This document shows positions 54,603 to 63,705 of a stretch of 64,000 bases of DNA, in pieces. The notes below the pieces were generated by a model. That model was not told where the DNA came from. It saw only the letters and a list, made by a program, of their open reading frames with translations, and did no database searches. The translations under genes were made by a program, and so were the position numbers. Each line of letters opens with the position of its first letter. Position 1 is the stretch's first letter. Origin of the DNA: Pseudomonas resinovorans NBRC 106553 (GTDB lineage Bacteria > Pseudomonadota > Gammaproteobacteria > Pseudomonadales > Pseudomonadaceae); contig NC_021499.1 in the NCBI RefSeq assembly GCF_000412695.1, positions 1,674,001 to 1,738,000 on the forward strand. Reading direction: 5' to 3'.

Positions 54603-56111
54603 GTGCACCGCAATCCTTGGCCCGGCATCGCCCGTGCCGGTCTGTTCACCGTCGTTTCACTTCTTAGCGCCTGTATCGATAGCCAGGGCATAGCGCCACA
54701 GGCCAACCGCCTGGACGCCGCCCGGCTGGACCCCGGCACCGCCATCCGCCGTGCCGAGCAGGACGCCGCCTGGCCCAGTGCTCAGTGGTGGCGCGCCTAT
54801 GCCGACCCGCAGCTGGACGCCTGGATGGACCAGGCCCTGGCCGGCAGCCCCGACCTGGCCATGGCCGCCGCCCGCGTGCGCCGCGCCCGTGCCCTGGCCG
54901 GTGTGGTGGAGTCCGCCGAACGACCGCAGGTCAACGTCGACGCCAGCGTGCAGCGCAAGCGCTGGCCGGATGATTTCTTCTATGGCCCCGGCGAACTGGC
55001 CCGTAGCAGCAGTTGGAACAACACCAGCCTGCTGGGCTTTTCCTATGACCTCGACCTCTGGGGACGGGAGCGCAGCCGCAGCCACCAGGCCCTGGACCAG
55101 ACCCGCGTGGCGGTGGCCGAAGCGCGCCTGGCCGCGCTGGAGCTGCAGGGCAACCTGGTGCGCAGCTACATCCGCCTGGCGCTGTTGCACGCCGAGCGCG
55201 ATGTCGCCCAGGCCAGTCTTGCCCAGCAGGAACAAATCCTGCGCCTGGCCGAGCAACGCCTGCGCGACGGAATCGGCACCCGCCTGGAGGTCAGCCGCGC
55301 CGAGGCACCGCTGCCGGAAACTCATCGGCAGCTCGATGCCCTGAACGAATCCATCGACCTGACCCGCAACCAGCTCGCCGCCCTGGCGGGCAAGGGGCCG
55401 GGGGAGGGCGAGCGCCTGCAGCGCCCCACATTGGCACTGCAGCGCCTCCCCGGCCTGCCGGCGCAGTTGCCGCTGGAGCTGCTCGGCCGTCGCCCGGACC
55501 TCGTGGCCAGCCGCTGGCAGGTCGCGGCCCAGGCGCGCGGCATCGAAGTCGCCAAGGCCGGTTTCTACCCCAACATCAACCTGCTGGGTGGCGTCGGGTC
55601 CAATGCCACCCAGGGCGGCGTGCTGGATTTCCTGCGTTACGACAAGCTCACCTACGGCCTGGGCCCGGCCCTCAGCCTGCCGGTGTTCGACGGCGGCTTG
55701 CGCCGTGGCGAGCTGGGCGCCGCCAGCGCGGAGTACGACCTGGCGGTGGAGCACTACAACCAGACCCTGGTGGAGGCCCTGCGGGAAGTGGCCGATGCTC
55801 TGGTGCGGATCAAGTCCCTGGACCAGCAGCAACACCTGGCCGCCGAGGCGGTGGCCGTTGCGCAGAAGACCTGCGACCTGGCGTTGCTGGCCCAGCAGCG
55901 CGGCCTCACCGGCTTCGATGCGGTGCTGGAAACCCAGCCCGGCCTGTTCCACAGCCAGCTCAAGGAACAACAGGTGCGCGCGGCGCAGCTGGCGGCCCAG
56001 GCCGACCTGCTGCTGGCCCTGGGCGGCAGTGTGCTGCCCGCACCCGCCGCGCCGGCCGATGCCGAACTGGCGCCGCAGGAACCCCGCCTGCGCTTTCTCC
56101 CCACGCCCTGA
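54603..56111 (+). CDS. Outer membrane factor lipoprotein (NodT family)
   Basis: The 502-residue TolC-like channel has a lipoprotein signal with LLSAC (Cys24) and two OEP repeats of long helices. DAWMDQALAGSPDLAMAAARVRRA opens the first; LPLELLGRRPDLVASRWQVAAQ and GFYPNINLLGGVG open the second. It forms the outer-membrane exit of the efflux system encoded by the next three genes. The start is GTG 54603 with AGGA upstream. Gap to the next gene: 9 bases. Confidence 0.94.
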   Translation: MHRNPWPGIARAGLFTVVSLLSACIDSQGIAPQANRLDAARLDPGTAIRRAEQDAAWPSAQWWRAYADPQLDAWMDQALAGSPDLAMAAARVRRARALAGVVESAERPQVNVDASVQRKRWPDDFFYGPGELARSSSWNNTSLLGFSYDLDLWGRERSRSHQALDQTRVAVAEARLAALELQGNLVRSYIRLALLHAERDVAQASLAQQEQILRLAEQRLRDGIGTRLEVSRAEAPLPETHRQLDALNESIDLTRNQLAALAGKGPGEGERLQRPTLALQRLPGLPAQLPLELLGRRPDLVASRWQVAAQARGIEVAKAGFYPNINLLGGVGSNATQGGVLDFLRYDKLTYGLGPALSLPVFDGGLRRGELGAASAEYDLAVEHYNQTLVEALREVADALVRIKSLDQQQHLAAEAVAVAQKTCDLALLAQQRGLTGFDAVLETQPGLFHSQLKEQQVRAAQLAAQADLLLALGGSVLPAPAAPADAELAPQEPRLRFLPTP

Positions 56112-56120
56112 GGAACCTCC

Positions 56121-58295
56121 ATGGTGCACACCTTCAACCGCGCCCTGGCCGAGTGGGCGCGCAGTGACGGCCTGACCTGGGCTTTCATCTTCAAGGCCCT
56201 GCTCACGGCCTTCCTCGCCCTCTGGCTGGCCTACCGCCTGGAGTTGCCGCAGCCGGGCACCGTGCTGGTCACCGTGTTCATCGTCATGCAGCCGCAGAGC
56301 GGCCAGGTCCTGGCCAAGAGCTTCTACCGCATCATCGGCACCCTGCTGGGGTTGTCGGTAATGGTGCTGCTGATCGCCCTGTTCAACCAGGAGCGCGTGC
56401 TCTTCATGCTCTGCGTGGCCATCTGGATCGGCTTGTGCACCGCCGGCGCCACCCGTTATCGCGACTTTCGCGGCTACGCCTGCGTGCTTGCCGGCTACAC
56501 CGCGGTGATGATCGGCCTGCCGGCCACCAACCACCCTGACGACGCCTTCATGCTGGCCCTCTGGCGGGTGCTGGAGATCAGCCTGGGGATTCTCTGCACC
56601 GGCCTGGTCAACGGCCTGATCCTGCCGCAGAGCAGCAACAGCGACCTGCGCAACACCCTGCACGGACGCTTTCGCGACTTCGCCGCCTTCGCCTGTGAAG
56701 GCCTGGCCGGCGGCCTCGATACCACGCGCTTCGATGCCTGCAACGCCCGCTTCGCCGCAGCGGCGGTGAGCCTGGAGAACCTGCGCAGCGCCACGGCCTT
56801 CGAAGACCCGCACATGCGCATGCGCAGCGGCCGCCTGGCGCGGCTGAACAACGAATTCATGGTGCTCTCCACCCGCTTCCACGGCCTGCACCAGCTGCTG
56901 CGCAGACTGGCCAACGGTTCGGGCGTTCCCGATGGCGGGGCGGTGCTGGATGCACTGCAACCCTGTTTCGCGGAAGTCGCCGGATTGCTCGCGCCCCTGC
57001 GCGAGCGCCTCAGCAGCGAGGCCGACGCCGCCCAGCTCGCCCAGCGCCTGGAAGCCTGCAAGCAGGAGCTCATGCAGCTGATCCGCGCCGGCCGTGCGCG
57101 CCTGGCCATGCAGCAGCCCAGCGAGGCGCAGACGCTGGACTACGACACCGCCGCCGAACTGCTCTATCGCTTCGCCGACGACCTGCACAACTACGCCCAG
57201 ACCCACGCCTCGCTGCTGGAAGACCACCACGCCCGCGAGCAGTGGAAGGACAGCTTCCGGCCCCGCGCCAACGCCGTGGCCGCTACCGTCGCGGGGTTGC
57301 GCAGCAGCCTGCTGATCCTCCTGCTGAGCCTGTTCTGGATGGCCACCGCCTGGCCCAGCGGCGGCACCTTCGCCCTGACCATCGGCATGGTCTCGGCCCT
57401 GGCGTCGACCTCGTCGCAGCCCAGGCGCCTGTCCTTGCAGCTCACCCTGGGAGCCTTCGGCGGTGCCTGCCTCGGCATCCTGATGACCTTCTGGGTGCTG
57501 CCGGCAATCGACGGCTTCGCCTTGCTCTGCTGCGCCCTGGCCCCGGTGGTCGCCATCGGCGCCTGTCTGCTGGCGCGGCCACAACAGGCCGGTGCGGGCC
57601 TCGGTCTGCTGATCTGGTTCGCGATGACCTCCATGCCGGCCAACCAGGCGCTGTTCGATCCCTACCGGGTGTTCAACGAATACCTCGCCGCGGTGCTGTC
57701 CATGGTCCTGGCCACCGCCGCCGCCGCCGTGCTCCTGCCGCCCAACCGGCCCTGGCTCTGGCGTCGCCTGGAGCGTGAGCTGCGGATGTGCGTGGTGCGC
57801 GCGGTGAGCGGGCGGACCAAGGGGCTGGTGTCGGGTTTCGAAAGCGGCACCCGCGACCTGCTGAACCAGGCCTACCTTTACTCCGCCGGGCGACCCGACG
57901 TGCAGCGCCAGTTGCTGCGCTGGATGTTCCTGGTGCAGGAAGTGGGGCACGCGGTGATCGAGCTGCGCCTGGAGCAGGCGCGCCTGCCGGCGCTGTCCTG
58001 CTATGCCGAGTCGATGCCCTGGCGCAACGCCATCCGCGCCATGGGGCGGGCCCTGGCGCGGCTGTTCCTGCAGCCGTCGGAGGCCAACCGCCAGCGCGCC
58101 CTGGTTGCGGTGGAACAGGCTATCGACAGCGTGCGCGGCACCGCCGAGCCCTGCGCGCCGCAGTTCGATACCTCGCCCCTGCGGCGCCTGCAGAGCTACC
58201 TGCACTTCATCCGCAGCTCGCTGCTGGACCCCCAGAACCCGCTGGCCGGCGACGACGCGCCGGCGCGTCCGCAAGGAATCGTCCATGCCGCGTGA
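56121..58295 (+). CDS. FUSC-family (AaeB/YccS-like) aromatic-acid exporter
   Basis: The 724-residue inner-membrane protein has two blocks of membrane helices (about 17-190 and 390-530), each followed by a soluble domain, the FUSC layout. GTVLVTVFIVMQPQSGQVLAKS and YRIIGTLLGLSVMVLLIALF are typical of the first. AaeB-type members pump hydroxybenzoates and related aromatics with an HlyD-type adaptor. It overlaps the DUF1656 gene by 11 bases. Confidence 0.93.
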   Translation: MVHTFNRALAEWARSDGLTWAFIFKALLTAFLALWLAYRLELPQPGTVLVTVFIVMQPQSGQVLAKSFYRIIGTLLGLSVMVLLIALFNQERVLFMLCVAIWIGLCTAGATRYRDFRGYACVLAGYTAVMIGLPATNHPDDAFMLALWRVLEISLGILCTGLVNGLILPQSSNSDLRNTLHGRFRDFAAFACEGLAGGLDTTRFDACNARFAAAAVSLENLRSATAFEDPHMRMRSGRLARLNNEFMVLSTRFHGLHQLLRRLANGSGVPDGGAVLDALQPCFAEVAGLLAPLRERLSSEADAAQLAQRLEACKQELMQLIRAGRARLAMQQPSEAQTLDYDTAAELLYRFADDLHNYAQTHASLLEDHHAREQWKDSFRPRANAVAATVAGLRSSLLILLLSLFWMATAWPSGGTFALTIGMVSALASTSSQPRRLSLQLTLGAFGGACLGILMTFWVLPAIDGFALLCCALAPVVAIGACLLARPQQAGAGLGLLIWFAMTSMPANQALFDPYRVFNEYLAAVLSMVLATAAAAVLLPPNRPWLWRRLERELRMCVVRAVSGRTKGLVSGFESGTRDLLNQAYLYSAGRPDVQRQLLRWMFLVQEVGHAVIELRLEQARLPALSCYAESMPWRNAIRAMGRALARLFLQPSEANRQRALVAVEQAIDSVRGTAEPCAPQFDTSPLRRLQSYLHFIRSSLLDPQNPLAGDDAPARPQGIVHAA

Positions 58296-58485
58296 GATCG
58301 CCCTGCACGGTGTCTACCTGCCGAGCCTGACCCTGTTGTTCCTGGTGGCCATGCTGCTGGGCTGGGGGCTGGACCGCCTCTTCGCCTGGTGCGGCCTGTA
58401 CCGCCACGCCTGGCACCCGGCGCTGCTGCGCGTCGGCCTGTTCACCTGCCTGTATGGCGCCCTGGCGCTGACCATCTACCGTTGA
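58285..58485 (+). CDS. DUF1656 (AaeX-like) small membrane protein
   Basis: A 66-residue protein with two membrane helices (LPSLTLLFLVAMLLGWGL; LLRVGLFTCLYGALALTI). DUF1656 proteins are regularly encoded between a FUSC pump and its HlyD adaptor (AaeX in E. coli). The start at 58285 lies inside the end of the FUSC gene; the stop is 7 bases before the HlyD gene. Confidence 0.9.
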   Translation: MPREIALHGVYLPSLTLLFLVAMLLGWGLDRLFAWCGLYRHAWHPALLRVGLFTCLYGALALTIYR

Positions 58486-58492
58486 GGCCCCC

Positions 58493-59404
58493 ATGTTCTT
58501 GAAACGAATCATCAGCGTCGGCGCCACCTTGCTCATCCTCGCCCTGGCGGCCCTGCTGGTGCGTACCCTGTGGCAGCACTACATGAACTCCCCCTGGACC
58601 CGCGACGGCCGGGTGCGCGCCGATGTGATCAACATCGCCCCCGACGTGGCCGGGCTGGTGGCGGAGGTGATGGTGCGGGACAACCAGGAGGTGGCGGCCG
58701 GCGACCTGCTGCTGCGCATCGACCCTTCCCACTACGAGGTGGCGGTGAAGCAGGCCGAGGCCCTGGTGGCGGCGCGCAAGGCGGCGCTGGACATGCGCCG
58801 GGTCAACGCCGACCGCCGTGCCGACATGGACGACCTGGTGGTCTCCCGCGAGAGCCGCGAGGACGCCGGCCACCTGGCCGCCGGTGCCCAGGCCGACTAC
58901 CAGCAGGCGCTGGCCGCACTGGACGCGGCCAGGCTCAACCTGGCGCGCACCGAAGTGCGCGCACCGGTGGCCGGCCACATCACCAACCTCAATGTCTACA
59001 AGGGCGACTACGCCGAACGCGGCGAAGCCAGCATGGCCCTGGTGGACGACCGCTCCTTCTACGTCAACGGCTACTTCGAGGAAACCCGCTTGCCGCACAT
59101 CCGCGTGGGCGACCGCGCCGAGCTGCGGCTGATGAGCGGAGTGCGCCTGCGCGGCCAGGTGGACAGCATCGCCCGTGGCATCTACGACCGCGACAACCCG
59201 GAAAGCCGCGAGCTGACCGCCGATGTGAACCCCACCTTCAACTGGGTGCGCCTGGCCCAGCGGGTGCCGGTGCGGATCCACCTGGACGAGGTGCCGGAGG
59301 AGGTACTGCTGGCCGCCGGCATGACCTGCACCGTGGTGATTGGCGAAGCGGGCGCGGAACCGGAAACGTCCGGCGTGCTCAACGGATTGTTGTTCGCACA
59401 GTAA
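58493..59404 (+). CDS. HlyD/AaeA-type membrane fusion protein
   Basis: The 303-residue periplasmic adaptor has one N-terminal membrane helix (about 6-24), a lipoyl/barrel-sandwich half (INIAPDVAGLVAEVMVRDNQEV), a coiled-coil hairpin (about 75-140) and a closing half (ARTEVRAPVAGHITNLNVY). It bridges the FUSC pump and the outer-membrane factor. Last gene of the four-gene efflux operon. Confidence 0.94.
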   Translation: MFLKRIISVGATLLILALAALLVRTLWQHYMNSPWTRDGRVRADVINIAPDVAGLVAEVMVRDNQEVAAGDLLLRIDPSHYEVAVKQAEALVAARKAALDMRRVNADRRADMDDLVVSRESREDAGHLAAGAQADYQQALAALDAARLNLARTEVRAPVAGHITNLNVYKGDYAERGEASMALVDDRSFYVNGYFEETRLPHIRVGDRAELRLMSGVRLRGQVDSIARGIYDRDNPESRELTADVNPTFNWVRLAQRVPVRIHLDEVPEEVLLAAGMTCTVVIGEAGAEPETSGVLNGLLFAQ

Positions 59405-59520
59405 ACAGTCCTTGTTGTATTAGGCGCTGTTTGTGAAGTTCCCCGGACATTAAAATTATCCCGCCTCCCACGATGAGGCACTTGCTGCCGTAAACATCAC
59501 CGAAAGGTGTTGCGCTGTAC

Positions 59521-59551
59521 CTTCGGCCAGTTCGTGGAGAGCTGGCCGAAG
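59521..59551 (+). promoter_or_regulatory. Hairpin in the leader of the DUF2790 gene
   Basis: CTTCGGCCAG and CTGGCCGAAG form a perfect 10-bp stem with an 11-base loop, 32 bases before ATG 59584. It may end transcripts from upstream or shape the mRNA leader. Confidence 0.5.
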
Positions 59552-59583
59552 TTCCAACTTCCAAGTATTCGGGAAACTATCCA

Positions 59584-59847
59584 ATGAAAGCTCTTGCCTT
59601 GCTGGCGCTCGCCGGCATGTCTGCCTTCGCCTGCGCGTCGGAACAGGCGCAAACTGCCGCAGCCGATGAACCCCTGGTCGAGCAGTACCACTATGGAATG
59701 GAACTGGATATCGCCAGGGTAATTTCCCGCAGCGATATTCCCGATGTCTGCGGGGTAGTTCCCGCCTATATGACCTACGAAGACCACCAGGGCAAAGTTC
59801 ATCGCCTGGAATACATGGTGTTCGGCAACGGTTGCAGTAACGGTTGA
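59584..59847 (+). CDS. DUF2790 family small exported protein
   Basis: The 87-residue precursor has a signal peptide (MKALALLALAGMSAFACA) and the Pseudomonas DUF2790 domain: YHYGMELDIARVI, CGVVPAYMTYEDHQGK and GNGCSNG, with two Cys that could form a disulfide. Pseudomonads carry several copies, some induced by metals or stress; the function is not established. It stands alone between the efflux operon and a REP. Confidence 0.88.
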   Translation: MKALALLALAGMSAFACASEQAQTAAADEPLVEQYHYGMELDIARVISRSDIPDVCGVVPAYMTYEDHQGKVHRLEYMVFGNGCSNG

Positions 59848-59868
59848 TAGTTCACGGCGACAACCGGA

Positions 59869-59908
59869 TGTAGGAGCGATTTCAATCGCGAATGAACTCG
59901 CTCCTACG
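59869..59908. repeat. REP-like palindrome, minimal TAGGAGCGA type
   Basis: GTAGGAGCGA and TCGCTCCTAC enclose TTTCAATCGCGAATGAAC. This is the shortest member of the REP set in the window, placed 1 base from the LuxR stop codon. Confidence 0.8.
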
Positions 59909-59909
59909 G

Positions 59910-60698
59910 TCAGGCCTCCTGCGCCTTCAGGAACAGGCCGAACAACTCCGACTGCGACTTGATCCCCAGCTTGCTGTAGATGTGCTTGCGGTGGACCTTC
60001 ACCGTCTCGGCGGAGATATCCAGCTTGCGGGCGATTTCCTTGCTCGAGCAGCCGCTCAGCATCAACCGGCCCACCTCCAGTTCGCGGGCGGTGAGGGCGT
60101 TCTCCACCTTCTGCCCGGCGGCTTCCAGCTGCTCCCGCCAGGCCGGGGCGGGGGGCGGCGGGCTGGCCATCAGTTCCTGCTCGAAACTCAGGCGCTGGCG
60201 CATCAGTCCGGCGACCCAGGGCTGGATCAGGCCGAGCAGGGCGATCTCCTCCGGGGTGAAGGGCCGCCGTGAGCCCAGGGACAGGCACAGGGTGCGTCCG
60301 CCTTCCAGCGGCACATTGAGCTGCACCTCGTCGGCCACCACGTTGAGCCGGAAGTAGCGCTGGTAGTAGTCGGTCTGCTCGAAGCATTCCGGCGCCACCT
60401 CGGCCAGGCGGAACAGCCCGCCGCTGTTGCGCTCGTGGCTGGCGATGTAGAAGGGATCGAGCAGGTAGAGGCCGCGCAGGTAATCCTTGAACAGCGGGTC
60501 CGGCCCGCCATCCACGCCCGGGCACTCGGCGAACACCTGGGGCCGGCCATCGCTGAAGAGCAGGGCGACCCAGCTGTCGAATGGCACGTATTGTTCCAGC
60601 AGGCGCACAAGGGCGATCCAGAATCCCGGCCGGTCGAGTTGTTCGATCAGCCGGCCGACGGACTGGTGCCAGGCGATGTCCTGCAAGGTCAGACTCAT
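59910..60698 (-). CDS. LuxR-type transcriptional regulator
   Basis: The 262-residue protein has a C-terminal LuxR/GerE helix-turn-helix (LTARELEVGRLMLSGCSSKEIARKLDIS, about 196-225). The N-terminal 180 residues are a GAF-like sensor region (WVALLFSDGRPQVFAECPG). It lacks the conserved autoinducer-binding Trp/Tyr/Asp pattern I would expect of LasR-type proteins. Divergent from the nitrilase gene (137-base gap), its most likely target. Confidence 0.9.
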   Translation of the reverse strand: MSLTLQDIAWHQSVGRLIEQLDRPGFWIALVRLLEQYVPFDSWVALLFSDGRPQVFAECPGVDGGPDPLFKDYLRGLYLLDPFYIASHERNSGGLFRLAEVAPECFEQTDYYQRYFRLNVVADEVQLNVPLEGGRTLCLSLGSRRPFTPEEIALLGLIQPWVAGLMRQRLSFEQELMASPPPPAPAWREQLEAAGQKVENALTARELEVGRLMLSGCSSKEIARKLDISAETVKVHRKHIYSKLGIKSQSELFGLFLKAQEA

Positions 60699-60835
60699 GT
60701 TTCTACCCCCGATGGGTTAACACTCCCGCGTAATTACTCCTGGCCCCGGCGCGCTCCATACTCCGGACATGCCAGGGCGGGTGCCGAGCATTGTGACCGT
60801 TGCGCGCCCGCTGACAAGAACAAGCAGGAGTACCC

Positions 60836-61651
60836 ATGAAGGTCGAACTCGTCCAACTCGCCGGCCGTGACGGCGACACCGCCTACAACCTCGAACGCAC
60901 CCTGCGGGCCATCGCCGCCTGCGCGCCGGATACGGACCTGGTGGTGTTCCCGGAAACCCAGCTGATGGGCTTCCCCACTGCCGATAACGTCGCCGCGGTG
61001 GCCGAGCCGCTGGACGGCCCCAGCGTGCAGGCCGTACAGCGCGCCGCCCGCGAGAAGGATGTCGCTGTGCTGGTGGGGCTGCTCGAACGGGCCGATGGCA
61101 CCGTCTACAACACCTCGGCACTGGTGACGCCCGACGGTGTGTCGCTGCATTACCGCAAGACCCACCTCTGGCCGTCCGAGCGCGGGCTGGTCACGCCCGG
61201 TGACCGCTACGCCACGGCCCTATGGAAGGGTGTGCGTATCGGCATCCTGATCTGCTACGACATCGAACTGCCCGAGACCGCGCGGGCACTGGCCCAGTTG
61301 GGCGCCGAGCTGATCCTGGTCACCAACGGCAACATGGACCCCTATGGTCCCGTGCATCGCACCGCGATTATGGCCCGCGCCCAGGAAAACCAGGCTTTCG
61401 CGCTGATGGTGAACCGGGTGGGAGAGGGCGATGACGAGCTGGTATTCGCAGGCGGGAGCGCGGCGGTCGATCCTTTTGGCCGCATGATTTTCGAGGCCGG
61501 CCGCGAGCCCTGTCGGCAGGTGGTCGAGCTGGATTTCCGCCTGCTGCAGGAAGCCCGCAGCGAGTACCAGTACCTCGCCGACCGCCGTCTGATTCTCCCC
61601 GGCGAACACATCGAGCATGCCGATGGGCGCCGCGAACTGCTGATTCCCTGA
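60836..61651 (+). CDS. Carbon-nitrogen hydrolase (nitrilase superfamily)
   Basis: The 271-residue enzyme has the catalytic triad Glu40 (VFPETQ), Lys108 (YRKTHLW) and Cys140 (LICYDIELPE). This set hydrolyses C-N bonds in amides, carbamoyl compounds or nitriles. The length and CYDIELPE context suit amidase or N-carbamoyl-amine hydrolases rather than true nitrilases. AGGAG lies 5 bases before the ATG. A polyamine-type binding protein follows 71 bases later, so a carbamoyl-polyamine or amide substrate is possible. Confidence 0.93.
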   Translation: MKVELVQLAGRDGDTAYNLERTLRAIAACAPDTDLVVFPETQLMGFPTADNVAAVAEPLDGPSVQAVQRAAREKDVAVLVGLLERADGTVYNTSALVTPDGVSLHYRKTHLWPSERGLVTPGDRYATALWKGVRIGILICYDIELPETARALAQLGAELILVTNGNMDPYGPVHRTAIMARAQENQAFALMVNRVGEGDDELVFAGGSAAVDPFGRMIFEAGREPCRQVVELDFRLLQEARSEYQYLADRRLILPGEHIEHADGRRELLIP

Positions 61652-61722
61652 GTCGAACCACCCCTGACCACTTCCCGAACCGGGCGGCCTGCGGCCGCAC
61701 CTGGTCCACCTGGAGCACCTTG

Positions 61723-62829
61723 ATGACGCCAACCCGCACCCTGACGATCGCCCTGGCCTCGATCCTTGCCGTAGGTCTCGGTCAGGCCCAGGCCGAGACG
61801 CCCAAGCAACGCGTTCATGTCTACAACTGGTACGACTACATCGGTCCGGATGTGGTGAAGAACTTCAGCCGCGAGACCAACATCAAGACCGTCTACGACG
61901 TGTTCGATAGCAGCGAGATGATGGAAGGCAAGCTGATGACCGGCGGCAGCGGCTACGACGTGGTTGTCGCGACCAACAGCACGCTGCCCAACCTGATCAA
62001 GGCCGGCGTGCTGCAGCCACTGGACCGCGACAAGTTGCCGAACTGGTCCCATCTCGACCCGGAAATCCTCGTCAAGCTGCAGACCAACGACCCGGAAAAC
62101 CGCTACGCCGTGCCCTATCTCTGGGGCACCACCGGTATCGGCTACAACGCGGACAAGGTGACGGCCATTCTCGGTGATGATGCGCCGGTCGACTCCTGGG
62201 ACCTGGTGTTCAAGCAAGAGAATCTCGAGAAGCTCAGCCAGTGCGGCGTCGCGATGATCGACGCACCGGGCGAAGTCATCCCGATCGCGCTCAACTACCT
62301 GGGGCTCCCTCCCCACAGCACGCGCAAGGAGGACTACGCGAAGGCGGAAGAACTCCTGGTCAGGCTCAAGTCCCATATCCGCTACTTCAATTCCTCGAAG
62401 TTCATCACCGACCTGGCCAATGGCGATATCTGTGTGGTGGTGGGTTGGGCCGGCGGCGTCTACGAGGCGCAACAAACGGCGAAGAGCGCCGGCTCCTCGG
62501 TGCGCCTCAAATACAGCATTCCACGAGAGGGCGCGCCGGTCTGGTTCGAGAACCTGGTGCTGCTCAAGGATGCCCGGCACCCGCAGGAAGGCTTCGCCTT
62601 CATCAACTACATGATGCGTCCCGACGTGATCGCCGATACCTCCAACTACCTTGGCTACCCCAACGCCAACAAGGCCGCCGATACCCTGGTCACCCAGGCA
62701 CTGCTCGACAACCCGATGGTCTATCCGCCGCAGGAGGTGATGGACAAACTGTTCACCCTGGAGCCGCTGGCGCAGAAACTGGAGCGTGTGCGGACGCGGG
62801 TCTGGAGCAAGGTCAAGTCGGGGTCCTGA
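61723..62829 (+). CDS. Polyamine-type ABC transporter binding protein (PotF/SpuD-like)
   Basis: The 368-residue periplasmic protein has a signal peptide ending AQA-ET (about 1-24) and the PotD/PotF family start VHVYNWYDYIGPDVVKNF. DVVVATNSTLPNLIKAGVLQPL and YLWGTTGIGYN follow. Putrescine or spermidine binding is likely from the family. No permease or ATPase gene is adjacent, so it is an orphan. ATG 61723 has GGAG 7 bases upstream; the preceding in-frame TTG is not needed. Confidence 0.92.
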   Translation: MTPTRTLTIALASILAVGLGQAQAETPKQRVHVYNWYDYIGPDVVKNFSRETNIKTVYDVFDSSEMMEGKLMTGGSGYDVVVATNSTLPNLIKAGVLQPLDRDKLPNWSHLDPEILVKLQTNDPENRYAVPYLWGTTGIGYNADKVTAILGDDAPVDSWDLVFKQENLEKLSQCGVAMIDAPGEVIPIALNYLGLPPHSTRKEDYAKAEELLVRLKSHIRYFNSSKFITDLANGDICVVVGWAGGVYEAQQTAKSAGSSVRLKYSIPREGAPVWFENLVLLKDARHPQEGFAFINYMMRPDVIADTSNYLGYPNANKAADTLVTQALLDNPMVYPPQEVMDKLFTLEPLAQKLERVRTRVWSKVKSGS

Positions 62830-62942
62830 TGCGGGCGAGCGGGGGGCGTGAACCAAGGTGTCCGCCCTTCGTCTTGCCGGGCTGCAAGCGTGCGGATATT
62901 TTCATTAAAATCTTCACGATACAGTCCCGGACCCTCGTCACC

Positions 62943-63365
62943 ATGCCTGAAACCCGCCCCTCCCTGACCCTGACGCTGCTCCAGGCCCGTGAAGCGGCCA
63001 TGAGTTTCTTCCGCCCCCTGCTCAACGAGCACGACCTGACCGAACAGCAATGGCGGGTGATCCGCCTGCTTCGCCAGCACGGCGAGCTGGAGAGCTACCA
63101 GCTGGCGGAACTCGCCTGCATCCTCAAACCGAGCATGACCGGCGTGCTCGCGCGCCTGGAACGCGACGGCATGGTGGTACGGCGCAAGGCCCCCCAGGAC
63201 CAGCGCCGCGTGCTGATCAACCTGACCGCCGAGGGCGAGCGTTGCTTCGTCTCCATGAGCGCGGGAATGGAAGCCAACTACCAGAAGATCCAGGACCAGT
63301 TCGGCGAGGCCAAGCTCAAGCAGCTTTTCGAGCTGCTCAACGAGTTGAAGCAGATCAAGCCCTGA
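62943..63365 (+). CDS. hpaR: HpaR-like MarR-family regulator
   Basis: The 140-residue winged-helix protein has the MarR core (LTEQQWRVIRLLRQHGELE; LAELACILKPSMTGVLARLERDGMVVRRKAPQDQRRV). It resembles HpaR, the repressor of homoprotocatechuate and 4-hydroxyphenylacetate breakdown. Consistent with that, the gene 341 bases downstream encodes a 4-hydroxyphenylacetate hydroxylase component. ATG 62943 has a weak RBS. Confidence 0.85.
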   Translation: MPETRPSLTLTLLQAREAAMSFFRPLLNEHDLTEQQWRVIRLLRQHGELESYQLAELACILKPSMTGVLARLERDGMVVRRKAPQDQRRVLINLTAEGERCFVSMSAGMEANYQKIQDQFGEAKLKQLFELLNELKQIKP

Positions 63366-63368
63366 CGT

Positions 63369-63400
63369 CCCAAGGTTTCGGGATGGACCGAAACCTTGGG
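63369..63400 (+). terminator. Hairpin after the hpaR-like gene
   Basis: CCCAAGGTTTCGG, loop GATGGA, CCGAAACCTTGGG: a perfect 13-bp stem 3 bases past the stop. No T-tract follows. Confidence 0.7.
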
Positions 63401-63407
63401 CTGACGT

Positions 63408-63504
63408 TGTAGGGGCGAATTCATTCGCCAAGCAGACCCAAGGTCTGCCCCCGGGACTTCGTGGGGGCAACTGCGTTGCCCTTGGCGAGTGAATTCGCCC
63501 CTAC
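63408..63504. repeat. Three-way-junction palindromic repeat, copy 2
   Basis: The outer arms match copy 1 (TAGGGGCGAATTCATTCG and complement). The inner hairpins GCAGACC-CAA-GGTCTGC and GGGCAAC-TGC-GTTGCCC differ in sequence from copy 1 but keep 7-bp stems and 3-base loops. From 63505 to 63705 nothing else is recognised; the promoter of the next gene should lie there. Confidence 0.85.
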
Positions 63505-63705
63505 GGCCGTCGCCTGCTCCCGCCTGTGAAGACTCCCATGAAAAGTGCAATCGAGAGTCCGTAACGTCCATTCAGGGGCCCCTCGCCCCCATCCCATAAT
63601 CGCCCTGCACCTACCTGGTTCCATGCCTGCGGCGGTGTCCTGAAGGCTCCATCAGGACCACCACGACCCGGCGGCGCCACTTCTAACAATAAGCAGGGCT
63701 CCGAC

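Noticed and set aside
54657..58286. A 1209-codon open frame on the minus strand
   Set aside because: It is antisense to the outer-membrane-factor and FUSC genes, is rich in Gly, Gln, Arg and Val as expected of a GC-rich shadow frame, and shows no domain or ribosome binding site.
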